Counted from the stretch's first letter, positions 26,575 through 38,157 are shown. The stretch: 64,000 nt of DNA from Burkholderiales bacterium (GCA_020851235.1 JADZDD010000004.1:124001-188000), one strand, 5' to 3'. Notes: generated from the letters alone by a model not told the origin. Program-made: numbers and translations.

Positions 26575-27951
26575 ATGCCCGCCCTTCCCCGCGAGATCTT
26601 CAAGGCCTACGACATTCGTGGCGTCGTCGGCAAGACATTGACCCCCGAGATCGTGCGTGCGGTCGGCCAGGGGCTGGGCACGCTCGCGCTCGAAGCCGGG
26701 CGCACGCAGGTCGTCATCGGACGCGATGGCCGCCTGTCCGGGCCGTCGCTCGCGAGCGCGCTCGCCGACGGCCTGCGTGCCACGGGCACCGACGTCGTCG
26801 ACCTCGGCATGGTCGCGACACCGATGGCGTACTTCGCCGCGCAGCATCTCGACACCGGGTGTTGCGTGATGGTGACCGGCAGCCACAACCCGCCCGACTA
26901 CAACGGTCTCAAGATGGTGATCGACGGGGCGACGCTGTCCGGGGACGACATCCAGGCGCTGCGCACGCGCGTCGTGGAAGGCCGCGTGGTCACCGGCTCC
27001 GGCGGCTATTCGCAGCACGACATCGCGCCCGCGTATCTCGACCGGATCACGCGCGACGTCAAGCTCACACGCACGATGCGCATCGCGGTCGACTGCGGCA
27101 ATGGCGTGGCCGGCGCGTACGCGCCCACGCTTTTCCGCAAGATGGGCTGCAACGTCGTCGAGCTCTTCTGCGAGGTCGACGGCACGTTCCCCAATCATCA
27201 TCCCGACCCGTCGCAGCCGAAGAACCTCGTCGACCTCGTCAACCGGTTGCAGCGCGGCGACTGCGAACTGGGTCTCGCCTTCGACGGCGACGGCGACCGG
27301 CTGGGCGTCGTCACTCGCGCCGGGCACGTCATCTACCCGGACCGGCAGCTGATGCTGTTTGCCGCCGACGTGCTGCGCCGGGTTCCGGGGGCGACGGTCA
27401 TCTACGACGTCAAGTCGACGCGCAACCTGAAGCCGTGGATCACGCGCCACGGCGGCGTGCCGCTGCTGTGGAAGACGGGGCACTCGCTCATCAAGGCCAA
27501 GATGAAGGAGGTCGGGGCCGCGCTCGCGGGCGAGATGAGCGGGCACACGTTCTTCGGCGAGCGCTGGTACGGCTTCGACGACGGCCTGTACGCGGGCGCG
27601 CGCCTGCTCGAGATCGTCTCGCGCGAGAAGGACCCGTCGGCGGTCCTCGAGGCGCTGCCCGATGCGGTATCCACACCCGAACTCAACATCCAGTGCGCCG
27701 AGGGTGAGCCGCACGCACTGGTGCAAAGGATCGGCGAGACGGCGACGTTTCCCGGCGCGACCGAGGTCATCCGCATCGACGGACTGCGGGTCGAGTATCC
27801 CGACGGTTTCGGCCTCGCCCGCGCGTCGAACACCACGCCCGTCGTCGTGCTGCGCTTCGAGGCGAACGACGCCAATGCGCTCGCGCGCATCCAGAACGAG
27901 TTCCGCAAGGTTCTCGCCCGCGCCAAGCCCGGCGCGGCGCTGCCGTTTTGA
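26575..27951 (+). CDS. Phosphomannomutase/phosphoglucomutase
   Basis: This 458-residue alpha-D-phosphohexomutase interconverts mannose (or glucose) 6- and 1-phosphates for nucleotide-sugar, exopolysaccharide and LPS synthesis. All four domain signatures are visible. The catalytic phosphoserine is Ser103 in TGSHNPPDYNG, the Mg site is Asp237-Asp239-Asp241 in FDGDGDRLG, and the sugar-binding loop is GEMSGHTFF. The C-terminal phosphate loop is in the RASNTTPVVVLRFE segment. It is close to Pseudomonas AlgC in length and motifs. The ATG at 26575 is preferred to the GTG two codons upstream. The gap from yheT is 60 bp. Confidence 0.92.
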   Translation: MPALPREIFKAYDIRGVVGKTLTPEIVRAVGQGLGTLALEAGRTQVVIGRDGRLSGPSLASALADGLRATGTDVVDLGMVATPMAYFAAQHLDTGCCVMVTGSHNPPDYNGLKMVIDGATLSGDDIQALRTRVVEGRVVTGSGGYSQHDIAPAYLDRITRDVKLTRTMRIAVDCGNGVAGAYAPTLFRKMGCNVVELFCEVDGTFPNHHPDPSQPKNLVDLVNRLQRGDCELGLAFDGDGDRLGVVTRAGHVIYPDRQLMLFAADVLRRVPGATVIYDVKSTRNLKPWITRHGGVPLLWKTGHSLIKAKMKEVGAALAGEMSGHTFFGERWYGFDDGLYAGARLLEIVSREKDPSAVLEALPDAVSTPELNIQCAEGEPHALVQRIGETATFPGATEVIRIDGLRVEYPDGFGLARASNTTPVVVLRFEANDANALARIQNEFRKVLARAKPGAALPF

Positions 27952-27978
27952 CCGCTCACGCCGCGTCGCGCCCCTGCC

Positions 27979-29184
27979 GTGCTGACCCTCGCCGACATCG
28001 TCGCTGCGCGCGCGCGCATCGCCGGTGGCATCTACGCCTCACCCTGCGTGGAGTCGATCCCGCTGTCGCAACTCACCGGCGCGCACATCTATTGCAAGCT
28101 CGACTACCTGCAGCGCACTGGTAGCTTCAAGGAGCGCGGTGCGCGCAACGCCCTCCTGCAGCTGACCCCCGAGCAGCGGGCGCGAGGCGTCATTGCGGCT
28201 TCCGCCGGCAATCACGCGCAGGGCGTCGCCTACCACGGCAGCCTCCTGGGCATTCCCGTCACCGTGGTGATGCCGCAGTTCGCGGCACTCATCAAGGTCA
28301 CGAATTGCCGTCACTTCGGCGCCCACGTCGTGCTGCACGGTGCCGATCTCGGTGCGGCCCGCGCCCACGCCGAAATGCTGGCCGCGCGCGACGGTCTCAC
28401 GTTCATCCACCCGTACGACAATCTCGACGTGATGGCGGGCCAGGGCACGATGGGCCTGGAGATCGTCGAGCAGGTTCCCGATCTCGACGCGGTGGTGGTT
28501 CCGGTCGGCGGCGGCGGCCTGCTCGCCGGGATCGGCACCGTCATCAAGGCGATGAAGCCCAAGGTGCGCGTGGTCGGCGTCGAGCCCGAGCATGCGGCGT
28601 CGCTCACCGCGGCGCTGGCCCGCGGTGCGCCCGTCGCGGTGCCGCTCGCGCCCACGCTCGCCGATGGCCTTGCCGTGGCGCTCCTCGGCACGCACCCTTT
28701 CGAGCGGCTGCGCGAGGTGGTCGACGACGTCGTGACCGTCGATGAAACGGCAATTGCACTGGCCGTCTTGCGCCTCATCGAACTCGAGAAGAGCGTCGTC
28801 GAGGGCGCCGGCGCCGCGCCGCTCGCGGCGTTCCTGGCCGGCAAGCTCGCGGCACTGCGCGACAGGAAGGTCGTGCTCGCGCTGTGCGGCGGCAACATCG
28901 ACCTCACGATGCTAGACCGGGTGATCGAGGTCGGCCTCGTCGCCGACGGCCGGCTCACGCGCTTCGCGGTGTCGATCAGCGACCGCCCCGGCGGCCTTGC
29001 CGGACTCGCGCAGGTGATCGCTGCCACCGGCGCCTCGATCAAGGAGATCGCGCACGATCGCGCCTTCGCCGGCCCCGACCTGACCGCCGTGCGCGTCGTG
29101 TGCGTGGTGGAGACGACCGGGCACGAACACGTGCGCGCGCTGCACGCCGCACTCGACAAGGCCGGCATCAGCGTCGTCGGCTGA
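27979..29184 (+). CDS. ilvA: Threonine ammonia-lyase (threonine dehydratase) with one ACT domain
   Basis: This 401-residue PLP enzyme deaminates threonine to 2-oxobutanoate, the entry to isoleucine synthesis. The PLP lysine is Lys51 in GSFKERGA. The phosphate-binding loop is VVPVGGGGLLAG, and the Ser-Gly-Asn loop is ASAGNHAQG. The C-terminal ~75 residues form a single ACT-like domain (FAVSISDRPGGLAGLAQVIA). This is the short, about 400-residue form, which differs from the long two-ACT biosynthetic IlvA of E. coli. A catabolic role, or regulation different from classic isoleucine feedback, is possible. The GTG start at 27979 lies 27 bp after the preceding stop. Confidence 0.88.
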   Translation: MLTLADIVAARARIAGGIYASPCVESIPLSQLTGAHIYCKLDYLQRTGSFKERGARNALLQLTPEQRARGVIAASAGNHAQGVAYHGSLLGIPVTVVMPQFAALIKVTNCRHFGAHVVLHGADLGAARAHAEMLAARDGLTFIHPYDNLDVMAGQGTMGLEIVEQVPDLDAVVVPVGGGGLLAGIGTVIKAMKPKVRVVGVEPEHAASLTAALARGAPVAVPLAPTLADGLAVALLGTHPFERLREVVDDVVTVDETAIALAVLRLIELEKSVVEGAGAAPLAAFLAGKLAALRDRKVVLALCGGNIDLTMLDRVIEVGLVADGRLTRFAVSISDRPGGLAGLAQVIAATGASIKEIAHDRAFAGPDLTAVRVVCVVETTGHEHVRALHAALDKAGISVVG

Positions 29185-29206
29185 CGCACCGGCCGGCGGC
29201 AGCGGC

Positions 29207-30709
29207 CTACTTCGCGACGGGATACACCCGCGCCAGCTCCTCGATCAGCGCACGGCGCACGTCGCGCAACTCGACCACGTCGTGCACCTGCGCATTCTTG
29301 CGCGTGAGAAACCCCAGGTTCGTCTCGTTGCCAGTGAGCAGGAAGTCGTTGAGCGCGACCGTGTAGCGACGGGCAGGGTCGATGGGCTCGCCCTGCACCC
29401 GCCACGTCTGGCCCGCGCGCTGCACCCCCCACGCGTGCAGGAATCCGCCATTGCCCTCGTTGTTGACACCGGTATCGAGCACGCGGCCGAGCAGCGCGCC
29501 GTCGAGACTCGCGCGCACGACCTTGCCGCCGAAGGGCAGGATGCGGATGACGTCGTATTCGGTCAGCGGGCCGGCCGGCACGACGTCGTCGATGCGCACC
29601 GATCCCCCGTTGAAGATCGCCGCGTCCACGGCTCCGGCTTCACGCGCCATCGACGCGGCGATGAGGTCGGTGAGGCGCCCGGCGCGGTGGCGCACCGTGG
29701 CTTCCCTGCCGTCGAGCGGCTCGGTGAGTCGCGCCACCGTCGCTTCGGGGGCGAATCCGTCTCGACGAAAGCCGGCGAAGGCCTTGTCGACCCAGCCTTG
29801 CACGACGCGATCGACGTCCGGATCGCTCGCGATCGAGGCGTCGATGGGCAACAGGCGGGCCGCGAACTCCGGACGCGTACCGGGCGCGCCAAACGTCAGC
29901 GTGACGATCGCGAGCGAGCGCACGTTGGCGTCGGCCTTGACGATCGGCACGAAGCGCGGCCCGCGATAGGCGAGCCAGTTCTCGTGCTCGTGTCCGCCGA
30001 GCACGAGATCGACCTCCGGCACCGCTTCGACGAATTCGCCGTCCTGCTCGAGCGAAAGATGCGTGAGCGCGACGATGGCATCGACCTTGCCGCGCAGCGC
30101 CGCGACCTCGGCGCGGGCGGCGACGATGCCGTCGCGCACCGTGGCCCAGTCCTTGCGATTGGCATCGACGGTGACGCCGAGAAGACCGAGCCGCACGGTG
30201 CGTCCGCCGACGGTGACCGGCACGATCGCCGACGTCGCCACCCGTGGAAACGGTTGCCCGTCGGCGGCCCGCACGTTGGTCGAGACGAGGCGGAACTTCG
30301 CCTGCTCGAGGTGCGCGCGAAACGCGGCTTCGGACACGTCGAACTCGTGATTGCCGAAGGTCACCCAGTCCACACCCGCGGCGTTCAGGACGTCGACCAT
30401 CTGCCGTCCCGCGAGCGCCTTGCCGTCGACCTTCGCCGTGCCGAGCGCCGAGGGTGAGAGGTAGTCACCGCCAAGCGTCGTCAGGACCGGAGCGTGCTTC
30501 GCCTTGAGGTCGCGGATCACCGTCGCCACCCGCGCGAGCCCACCCGACCTGCCACCTTCCACCGGCACGATCTCGTAGACATCGTTCAGATGCACGAAGG
30601 TCACGGTGAGCGGTGTGGCGACCGGCGCCGTGGGCTGCGCCATGGCCCACGGCATGACGCCGAGGGTCACCAGCATCCACGCAAGCCGCCACCTGTCGCC
30701 GTGTCGCAT
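29207..30709 (-). CDS. Periplasmic 5'-nucleotidase/UDP-sugar hydrolase-like metallophosphatase
   Basis: The 500-residue product has a Sec signal (cleaved near AMAQ, residue 25). An N-terminal metallophosphoesterase domain has GGDYLSPS (Asp82), FGNHEFD (Asn120-His121), LTHLS and GGHEHE. A C-terminal 5'-nucleotidase substrate domain has FNGGSVRIDD and LPFGGKVV, with a late aromatic segment RYTVALNDFL. It should dephosphorylate nucleotides or sugar nucleotides in the periplasm. The first metal motif reads LNDVYE: Asp43 is kept, but the usual His of Asp-x-His is Tyr45. AGGAGG precedes the ATG at 30709. The gene is divergent from the ferric-type ABC operon. Confidence 0.85.
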   Translation of the reverse strand: MRHGDRWRLAWMLVTLGVMPWAMAQPTAPVATPLTVTFVHLNDVYEIVPVEGGRSGGLARVATVIRDLKAKHAPVLTTLGGDYLSPSALGTAKVDGKALAGRQMVDVLNAAGVDWVTFGNHEFDVSEAAFRAHLEQAKFRLVSTNVRAADGQPFPRVATSAIVPVTVGGRTVRLGLLGVTVDANRKDWATVRDGIVAARAEVAALRGKVDAIVALTHLSLEQDGEFVEAVPEVDLVLGGHEHENWLAYRGPRFVPIVKADANVRSLAIVTLTFGAPGTRPEFAARLLPIDASIASDPDVDRVVQGWVDKAFAGFRRDGFAPEATVARLTEPLDGREATVRHRAGRLTDLIAASMAREAGAVDAAIFNGGSVRIDDVVPAGPLTEYDVIRILPFGGKVVRASLDGALLGRVLDTGVNNEGNGGFLHAWGVQRAGQTWRVQGEPIDPARRYTVALNDFLLTGNETNLGFLTRKNAQVHDVVELRDVRRALIEELARVYPVAK

Positions 30710-30980
30710 CGTCGCCTCCTCATCCTCGTGTGCCGCCTGGCCGGCGCGCGTGACTGTGCCGCGTAGGCGGGCACGACGCAAGACCCGGGCGATGGCGGAC
30801 GGCGAGGAGCGCAGGTCGCGCCGTGCAGGCCGCGCCTTGTTGGCCGCGCCGTTGACGAATCGACCGCGCTCGCCTATGGTCACTGCTCGCTGCGCCGCCG
30901 CCTTCGGCCTTGCATCCGAGTGCACCGGCGCGCGATCCTTCCGCCGCTTGCGTCCACCCCACCCCCGAAAGGCCGTCGCC

Positions 30981-32003
30981 ATGCCCCCGCTCGATCGCCG
31001 CACGTTCCTCCACCTGGCCGGCGGTGCCGGACTCGCTGCCGCATTGCCGTCCGCATTGGCTGCGGAAGGCGGCGATCTCGCCAAGGCCAAGGCCGAAGGC
31101 CGCGCGGTGTTCTACGCCAACATCACCGCCGTCGAGCCGGTCGTTGCGGCCTTCACCGCCGAGACCGGCGTCAAGGGCGAATACACGCGCATCTCGAGTT
31201 CCAAGTTCGTCTCCACCGTGGTCACGGAAGCGCAGGCGGGCAAGCTCCTGGCCGACGTCGTGCAAGCACCGCTGCCGGTGCTCGAACTGCTGCGCGAGAA
31301 GGGGATCCTCGCCCCGTATCGCTCGCCCGCGGCGGCGGGCTTTCCGGACTGGTCGCGGCCGGACGACAGCATCCAGATGTTCGGCATCGAATACGTCTCC
31401 TACCTGTACAACAAGACGCAGGTCAAGGACGCGGATGCCCCGAAGCGTTACGAGGATCTCGCCGATGCCAAGTGGAAGAACCGCATCGTGATGGCGGATC
31501 CGGCGAGCCACGCGTCGACGATCTCGTGGCTCGTCGGCCTGAAGGAGAAGGTCTTCGCGAGCGAGAACGACTGGATGACCTTCGTCAAGGGGCTCGCCGC
31601 CAACCGGCCGATGTTCGTCGCCTCCTTCGGGCCGACGCCGGCGCCGATCGAAAGTGGCGAGAAGGCGATCGGCATCTCGATGCCCAAGTACATCGTCACC
31701 AAGGCGCCCGCACCGCTCGCGTGGGGGCCACGCGGCGGCCAGCCGCTCCTGGGGACCCCCCGCGCGATGGCGATCACCGCCAAGGCCCCGCACCCTGCTG
31801 CCGCGCGCGTCTTCATGGATTTCTGGCTCTCGCCGAAGGCGGCCGGCATGCTCGCCAAGGACGTCGGCGAGTACGTGCTGACGCCGGGCGTGTTTCCACC
31901 GATCGACGGCATCCATGCGGCGAAGGTGCTGCCGATCCGCGATCTCGACGACGCCGAGATCCAGAAATGGGGCGCGCAGTTCAAGCAGATCTTCAAGGGC
32001 TGA
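30981..32003 (+). CDS. ABC importer substrate-binding protein, ferric-iron type, Tat-exported
   Basis: The 340-residue protein is an extracellular solute-binding protein of the iron(III)/Fbp-like group. The N-terminus carries a twin-arginine signal (DRRTFLHLAGGAG, then LPSALAAE), unusual for the family but seen in Proteobacteria. The mature part contains the family pattern FYANITAVEPVVAAF near residues 50-64 and the cleft segment YVSYLYNKTQVKD. Tyrosines in IEYVSYLYN could contribute to metal or ligand coordination. The ligand is not proven; iron is inferred from the transporter type. CGAAAGG is the Shine-Dalgarno. ATPase and permease genes follow in order. Confidence 0.85.
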   Translation: MPPLDRRTFLHLAGGAGLAAALPSALAAEGGDLAKAKAEGRAVFYANITAVEPVVAAFTAETGVKGEYTRISSSKFVSTVVTEAQAGKLLADVVQAPLPVLELLREKGILAPYRSPAAAGFPDWSRPDDSIQMFGIEYVSYLYNKTQVKDADAPKRYEDLADAKWKNRIVMADPASHASTISWLVGLKEKVFASENDWMTFVKGLAANRPMFVASFGPTPAPIESGEKAIGISMPKYIVTKAPAPLAWGPRGGQPLLGTPRAMAITAKAPHPAAARVFMDFWLSPKAAGMLAKDVGEYVLTPGVFPPIDGIHAAKVLPIRDLDDAEIQKWGAQFKQIFKG

Positions 32004-32010
32004 CGCACCG

Positions 32011-33096
32011 ATGGAGATCCGCGTCGAGGGTCTCACCAAGCATTACGTCGCGGAGGGTCGAACGGTCAAGGCGCTCGATCGCGTCGACCTGACGATTCCC
32101 GCCAACCGCATCTTCACGTTGCTCGGCCCCAGCGGTTGCGGCAAGACGACGCTCTTGCGCTGCATCGTCGGCCTCGAGACACCCGACGATGGCGAGATCC
32201 GGATCGGGAACGAGGTCGTCTGGTCGCGCGCGCGCGGCGTCGCGGTGCCGACCGAGAAGCGTGGCCTGGGCATGGTGTTCCAGACCTACGCGATCTGGCC
32301 GCACATGAGCGTGTTCGACAACGTCGCGTATCCGTTGCAGGTGCGCGGGGTCGATCGCGCGACGATCGCGAAGAAGGTCGCCGCCGCCTTGCAGTTCGTG
32401 CAGCTCGTCGGGCTCGATCGCCGCTCGGCGACGCGGCTGTCGGGCGGGCAGCAGCAGCGCGTCGCGCTCGCCCGCGCGCTCGTCGCCGAGCCCAAGGTCA
32501 TCCTCTTCGACGAGCCGCTGTCGAACCTCGACGCCAAGCTCCGCGAGGAGACCCGCAAGGAGCTCAAGCGCTTCCTGGGCGAACTGGACATCACCGCGGT
32601 TTACGTCACGCACGACCGTGTCGAGGCCCTCGCCCTGTCCGACTCGATCGCGGTGATGCGCGCCGGGAGCATCGTCGAGATCGGCTCGCCGCAGAAGATC
32701 TACTTCCACGCCGACCACCGCTTCGTCGCCGACTTCATCGGTCGCGCCAACCTGATCCCCGCGACGGTGCGCGGGCAGGCCGATGGCCTGACGATGATCG
32801 ACTGCGCGCTGGGCGCCTTTGCCTGCGCGCCGCGCGAGCTGCCCCCGGGAAGCGAGGCGACGCTGTGCCTGCGTCCCGAGTTCTTGCACCTGCACGAAGG
32901 CGCCACGCGGCCCGGCCACAACGTCGTGACCGGGCGCATCGAGTCGCTCGCCTTCGTCGGTGAGGTCTACGAGGCCGAGATCCGCGCCGCCGACCTCCTG
33001 CTCCTCGCGCGCACCGGGCCCGACACTGCGCTGCGTGAGGGTGATACGGTGAGTCTTGCCGTCGAGCCCGAGCACTGCCTGCTGGTGTCGGCCTGA
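32011..33096 (+). CDS. ABC importer ATP-binding protein (FbpC/PotA-like)
   Basis: This 361-residue ATPase powers the importer. It has Walker A GPSGCGKTT (39-47), Q-loop FQTYAIWPH (90-98), signature LSGGQQQR (143-150), Walker B VILFDEP (163-169) and the switch His in YVTHDRVEA. The C-terminal ~110 residues form a TOBE/OB-type regulatory domain (LCLRPEFLHL onward), as in FbpC, PotA and CysA-like subunits. The gene starts 7 bp after the binding-protein stop, so the two are cotranscribed. The substrate is inherited from the system: probably ferric iron, alternatively a polyamine, thiamine or phosphonate-like compound. Confidence 0.92.
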   Translation: MEIRVEGLTKHYVAEGRTVKALDRVDLTIPANRIFTLLGPSGCGKTTLLRCIVGLETPDDGEIRIGNEVVWSRARGVAVPTEKRGLGMVFQTYAIWPHMSVFDNVAYPLQVRGVDRATIAKKVAAALQFVQLVGLDRRSATRLSGGQQQRVALARALVAEPKVILFDEPLSNLDAKLREETRKELKRFLGELDITAVYVTHDRVEALALSDSIAVMRAGSIVEIGSPQKIYFHADHRFVADFIGRANLIPATVRGQADGLTMIDCALGAFACAPRELPPGSEATLCLRPEFLHLHEGATRPGHNVVTGRIESLAFVGEVYEAEIRAADLLLLARTGPDTALREGDTVSLAVEPEHCLLVSA

Positions 33097-33171
33097 CGTG
33101 CGCGCCCCGCCCCGGCGCCGCTTTCGCAACGGGCCGCGCGACCGCGCCCGGGACGCGCGCACGGAGCAGCG

Positions 33172-34872
33172 ATGAACGATCGCTCGGCGCGCCTGACCTA
33201 CGGCCTCATCGCCATCGTCGGCGCGCTCACGGTCGCGCCGGTCGCGATGCTCGCCTTCGGCAGCTTCACCGCCGGGCTCGACGCGTTCGGCCATTTCACG
33301 CTCGCCAAATACGTCGCCGCCTACACCGACCCGGCGCTCCTGAAGGTCCTGGGCAACACCGTCATCTTCGTCGTCGGATCGACGCTGCTCGCGACGGTCC
33401 TGGCGCTCGTCCTCGCGTATCTCAACACGCGCACCGACATCCCCGGCAAGTTCCTCTTCGGCGTGCTCGCGATCGTGCCGATGATGATCCCGCACGTGCT
33501 CTTCTCGGTCGCCTGGGCGCTCCTCGCCAATCCTTCGAACGGCCTCATCAACCGCGCGCTGATGGACGCCTTCGCGCTCGACAGCGCGCCGTTCGACATC
33601 TACTCGCTGTCCGGCATGATCCTGGTCGAGGGCCTGCTCAACATGCCCATCGCCTACCTCATCATCGCGCCGGCGATGGCGTCGTTCGACGTCTCGCTCG
33701 AGGAATCCTCGCGCGTCTTCGGCGCCGGCACCTGGCGCACGCTCCTGCGCATCACGCTGCCGGTGCTGCGCCCGGCGATCCTCGCCGCGTTCGTCCTCGG
33801 CATCGTGCGCAGCCTCGCCTCGTACGCGGTGCCCCGCGTCCTCGGCATGCCCGGACGCGTCGAGGTGCTCGCGACCTACCTCTTCGAGATGATCTCGGTG
33901 GGCTTCGCGCCCGACTACGGCAAGGCGGCGGCGCTCGGAATGAGCGCGCTCGCCACGTCGATCGTGCTGATCTGGGTGTACCGCTCGCTCACGAGCGAGG
34001 GCGGCCGCTTCGTCACCATCTCGAGTCGCGGCTGGCGGCCGACCGTCGTGCCGCTGGGCCGCATGCGCATGCCGCTCTTCGCGCTCGTGACCCTGCTGAG
34101 CTTCATCGTCATCGTGCTGCCGGTCGCGGTCCTCGCCTACACGTCGTTCGTGCCGTACTCGATGGTGCCCAGCATGCAGGCGTTCGCGCAGATGAGTTGG
34201 CGGCACTGGACCGAGGTGTTCGCCGACGCCACCTCGCTCCTCGCGCTGCGCAACAGCGTCTTCCTCGCGGTCGTCGGGGCAACCGTCGGTGTCGTCCTCT
34301 CGATCTTCGTCGCCTACGTCATCGTCAAGCTGCGCACGCGCGGCGCGGCACTGCTCGAGTCGCTGACCTACCTGTCGTTCTCGTTTCCCGGCATCGTCAT
34401 CGGCGTCGGCTTCATGTGGTTCTTCGTGCACACTCCGCTGTACGCGACGCTGACCGCACTGCTCGTCGGCTACATCGCCACGTACCTGCCGTACGGCGTG
34501 CGCCCGCTCGCCAGCGCCTTCGTCCAGGTCCACGCGCACCTCGAAGAGTCGTCACTCGTGTGCGGTGCGAGCCGGATGACGACGATGCGGCGGATCATCG
34601 TTCCGCTGCTCATTCCCGGCGTCGTCGCCGCGTGGATCCTGATGGCGACGATGTTCCTGCGCGAGCTCACGCTGTCGGTCGTGCTCTCACGACCAGGAAG
34701 CGAGGTCCTCGCCGTACAGATCTTGGGTTTCGCCGACGACGGGCTGTGGGGCAAGCTCTCGGCGCTGGGGATCGTGATGATCGCCATCTCCACCGCGCTG
34801 GTGCTGCTCGCAAGCCTCGTCGGCCGCTGGTTCGCCTCCGGGGCCAAGGCAAGGCTCGAAGCCAACGCGTGA
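33172..34872 (+). CDS. ABC importer permease with two fused membrane domains (FbpB-like)
   Basis: The 566-residue protein is a tandem permease: two six-span halves in one chain, as in FbpB/SfuB of ferric transporters. Each half carries an EAA-type coupling loop: EESSRVFGAGTWRTLLRITL from Glu177, and EESSLVCGASRMTTMRRIIV from Glu458. The fusion distinguishes iron(III) importers from most polyamine and spermidine systems, which use separate permeases, and supports the iron assignment. It lies 75 bp after the ATPase stop. The ATG at 33172 is preceded by GGAGC. Confidence 0.9.
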   Translation: MNDRSARLTYGLIAIVGALTVAPVAMLAFGSFTAGLDAFGHFTLAKYVAAYTDPALLKVLGNTVIFVVGSTLLATVLALVLAYLNTRTDIPGKFLFGVLAIVPMMIPHVLFSVAWALLANPSNGLINRALMDAFALDSAPFDIYSLSGMILVEGLLNMPIAYLIIAPAMASFDVSLEESSRVFGAGTWRTLLRITLPVLRPAILAAFVLGIVRSLASYAVPRVLGMPGRVEVLATYLFEMISVGFAPDYGKAAALGMSALATSIVLIWVYRSLTSEGGRFVTISSRGWRPTVVPLGRMRMPLFALVTLLSFIVIVLPVAVLAYTSFVPYSMVPSMQAFAQMSWRHWTEVFADATSLLALRNSVFLAVVGATVGVVLSIFVAYVIVKLRTRGAALLESLTYLSFSFPGIVIGVGFMWFFVHTPLYATLTALLVGYIATYLPYGVRPLASAFVQVHAHLEESSLVCGASRMTTMRRIIVPLLIPGVVAAWILMATMFLRELTLSVVLSRPGSEVLAVQILGFADDGLWGKLSALGIVMIAISTALVLLASLVGRWFASGAKARLEANA

Positions 34873-34921
34873 GCGCGCGCGCATCGATGCCGCGGCCGGC
34901 GCGGCGCGCGCGGTCCTCGCG

Positions 34922-35360
34922 CTACGCGCTGAACCGACGCACCATCGATCGGTGCGGAATGCCGGCCTCGAGGTACTCCGCGCCCTCGGCGACGAAGCCG
35001 AACCGCGCATAGAAGGGAACGGCGTGCGTCTGCGCGTGCAGGTACACGCGCGTGTCGCCACGATCCCGGGCAACCCGGATCAGTGCGGCGAGGATCGCCG
35101 CGCCGACGCCCTGCCCCCGCCAGCCGGAGAGGACGGCCATGCGACCGATGCGCCCGTCCGGGAGGAGTCGCCCGCAGGCGATGGGCACGCCGTCGCGATC
35201 ACGCGCCAGCGCGTGCGCGCACGTGGCATCGTCGGCGTCCCATTCGAGCTCCTCGGGAACGTTCTGCTCGACGACGAACACGGCGTGCCGCACCGCGCGC
35301 AGCGATTCGGCAGCCGCGGCCCACGACACGATGTCGAGCGTGAAGCCTTCGGCCGATTCG

Positions 35361-35371
<11 letters not shown>
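34922..35371 (-). CDS. GNAT-family N-acetyltransferase (ElaA-like)
   Basis: This 149-residue acyltransferase has the acetyl-CoA binding A-motif VLSGWRGQGVGAAILAALI (Q/RxxGxG/A) near residues 84-102 and a C-terminal AVPFYARFGFVAEG segment, both typical of the ElaA/PhnO-like GNATs. The entry WAAAAESLRAVRHAVFVVEQ matches the family opening. The substrate is unknown. The ATG at 35371 is selected because it overlaps the end of the ldcA-like gene by 11 bp, the usual arrangement in this operon; upstream starts lie deep inside that gene. Confidence 0.85.
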
Positions 35372-37173
<1,802 letters not shown>

Positions 37174-37404
37174 GACGCGGCGATTCTACGCCACGGGGCG
37201 CGCCGGCCCCGCTGACACTCGCCGGGCGCTCACCCCCCGCCCGCACCGTGATCGCCGCGCGGCGAGTCCATCTTCGAGCCCGCCTGCGATCGCGCCGATG
37301 GTGCCGTCGCGACGCACGTCGCGACGATCGATGCCCGCGAGCCACCGCTTCTGGCCGTCGACATCGCGAGCAGGCAGCGACGTCGAACGAGGCCAAGGCT
37401 CGCG

Positions 37405-38157
37405 TCACAGCTGGGTTCCGACGAGCAGGCCGATGCCGTAGGTGACCGCCATCGCGAGACCGCCCCCGATCACGTTGCGCACGATCGCCGGCACGCGTGG
37501 CGCACCGCCCAGATACGCCGCGAGCGAGCCGGTGACGGTCAGCGCCACGAACACCGCGCCGACCGTCATCGGCACCGCCATGTCCAGCGGCGAGAACAAG
37601 GCGGCGATCAGGGGTACGAGCGCGCCGATCGCAAAGGCCAGCGCCGACGCCATCGCGGCGTGCAGCGGATCGCTGTACTTGCCGAGCTCGATGCCGAGTT
37701 CCATGTGGGCGTGCGCGGCGAGCGCGTTGTGGTGCGTCAGCTCGCGCGCGGCATCACGTGCGGTTTCGGCACTCAGTCCGCGCGCCTGCAGCAGCGCGGT
37801 CAACTCCGCGAGTTCGGCTTCCGGGAATTCGCTCAACGTCGTCCGCTCGCTGTGCACGGCCGCCTTCTCGGTATCGCGCTGGGCGCTCACCGAGACGTAC
37901 TCGCCCGCTGCCATCGACAGTGCGCCGGCGGCGAGTCCGGCGACCCCGGCGGTCAGCAACGCATCGAAGCTGAGGCTCGCCCCCGCCACGCCGAGGATCA
38001 AGGCGGCGGTCGAGACGATCCCGTCGTTGGCGCCGAGCACGCCGGCGCGCAGCCAGTTGAGCCGATCGGAGACGACCGCACGCTCGGCGGTGAGGTCGAT
38101 TCCCGCGGCCTCCGCCCGCGCCGCAGGGGTGGCCTGCGCCCGGTCAGTGAGCCGCAT
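37405..38157 (-). CDS. VIT1/CCC1-family iron/manganese transporter
   Basis: The 250-residue protein is a standard VIT1/CCC1 transporter: WLRAGVLGANDGIVSTAALI (first span), then GLAAGALSMAAGEYVSVSAQ (second). A cytosolic helical metal-binding region follows with a series of Glu (SEFPEAELAELTALLQARG and HAHMELGIELGKY). Three more spans end in VTYGIGLLVGTQL. It moves Fe(II) or Mn(II) out of the cytoplasm or into storage. It differs from the VIT protein at 20997 by lacking the ferritin-like head. The ATG at 38157 is preferred; TTG at 38166 is in frame. It follows the cytochrome b561 gene by 48 bp and may share its operon. Confidence 0.9.
   Translation of the reverse strand: MRLTDRAQATPAARAEAAGIDLTAERAVVSDRLNWLRAGVLGANDGIVSTAALILGVAGASLSFDALLTAGVAGLAAGALSMAAGEYVSVSAQRDTEKAAVHSERTTLSEFPEAELAELTALLQARGLSAETARDAARELTHHNALAAHAHMELGIELGKYSDPLHAAMASALAFAIGALVPLIAALFSPLDMAVPMTVGAVFVALTVTGSLAAYLGGAPRVPAIVRNVIGGGLAMAVTYGIGLLVGTQL

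Noticed and set aside
31993-34539. Minus-strand frame of about 850 codons opposite the ABC transporter genes
   Set aside because: Walker motifs and EAA loops are intact on the plus strand; the antisense translation is Arg/Glu/Asp repeats typical of mirrored GC-rich code.
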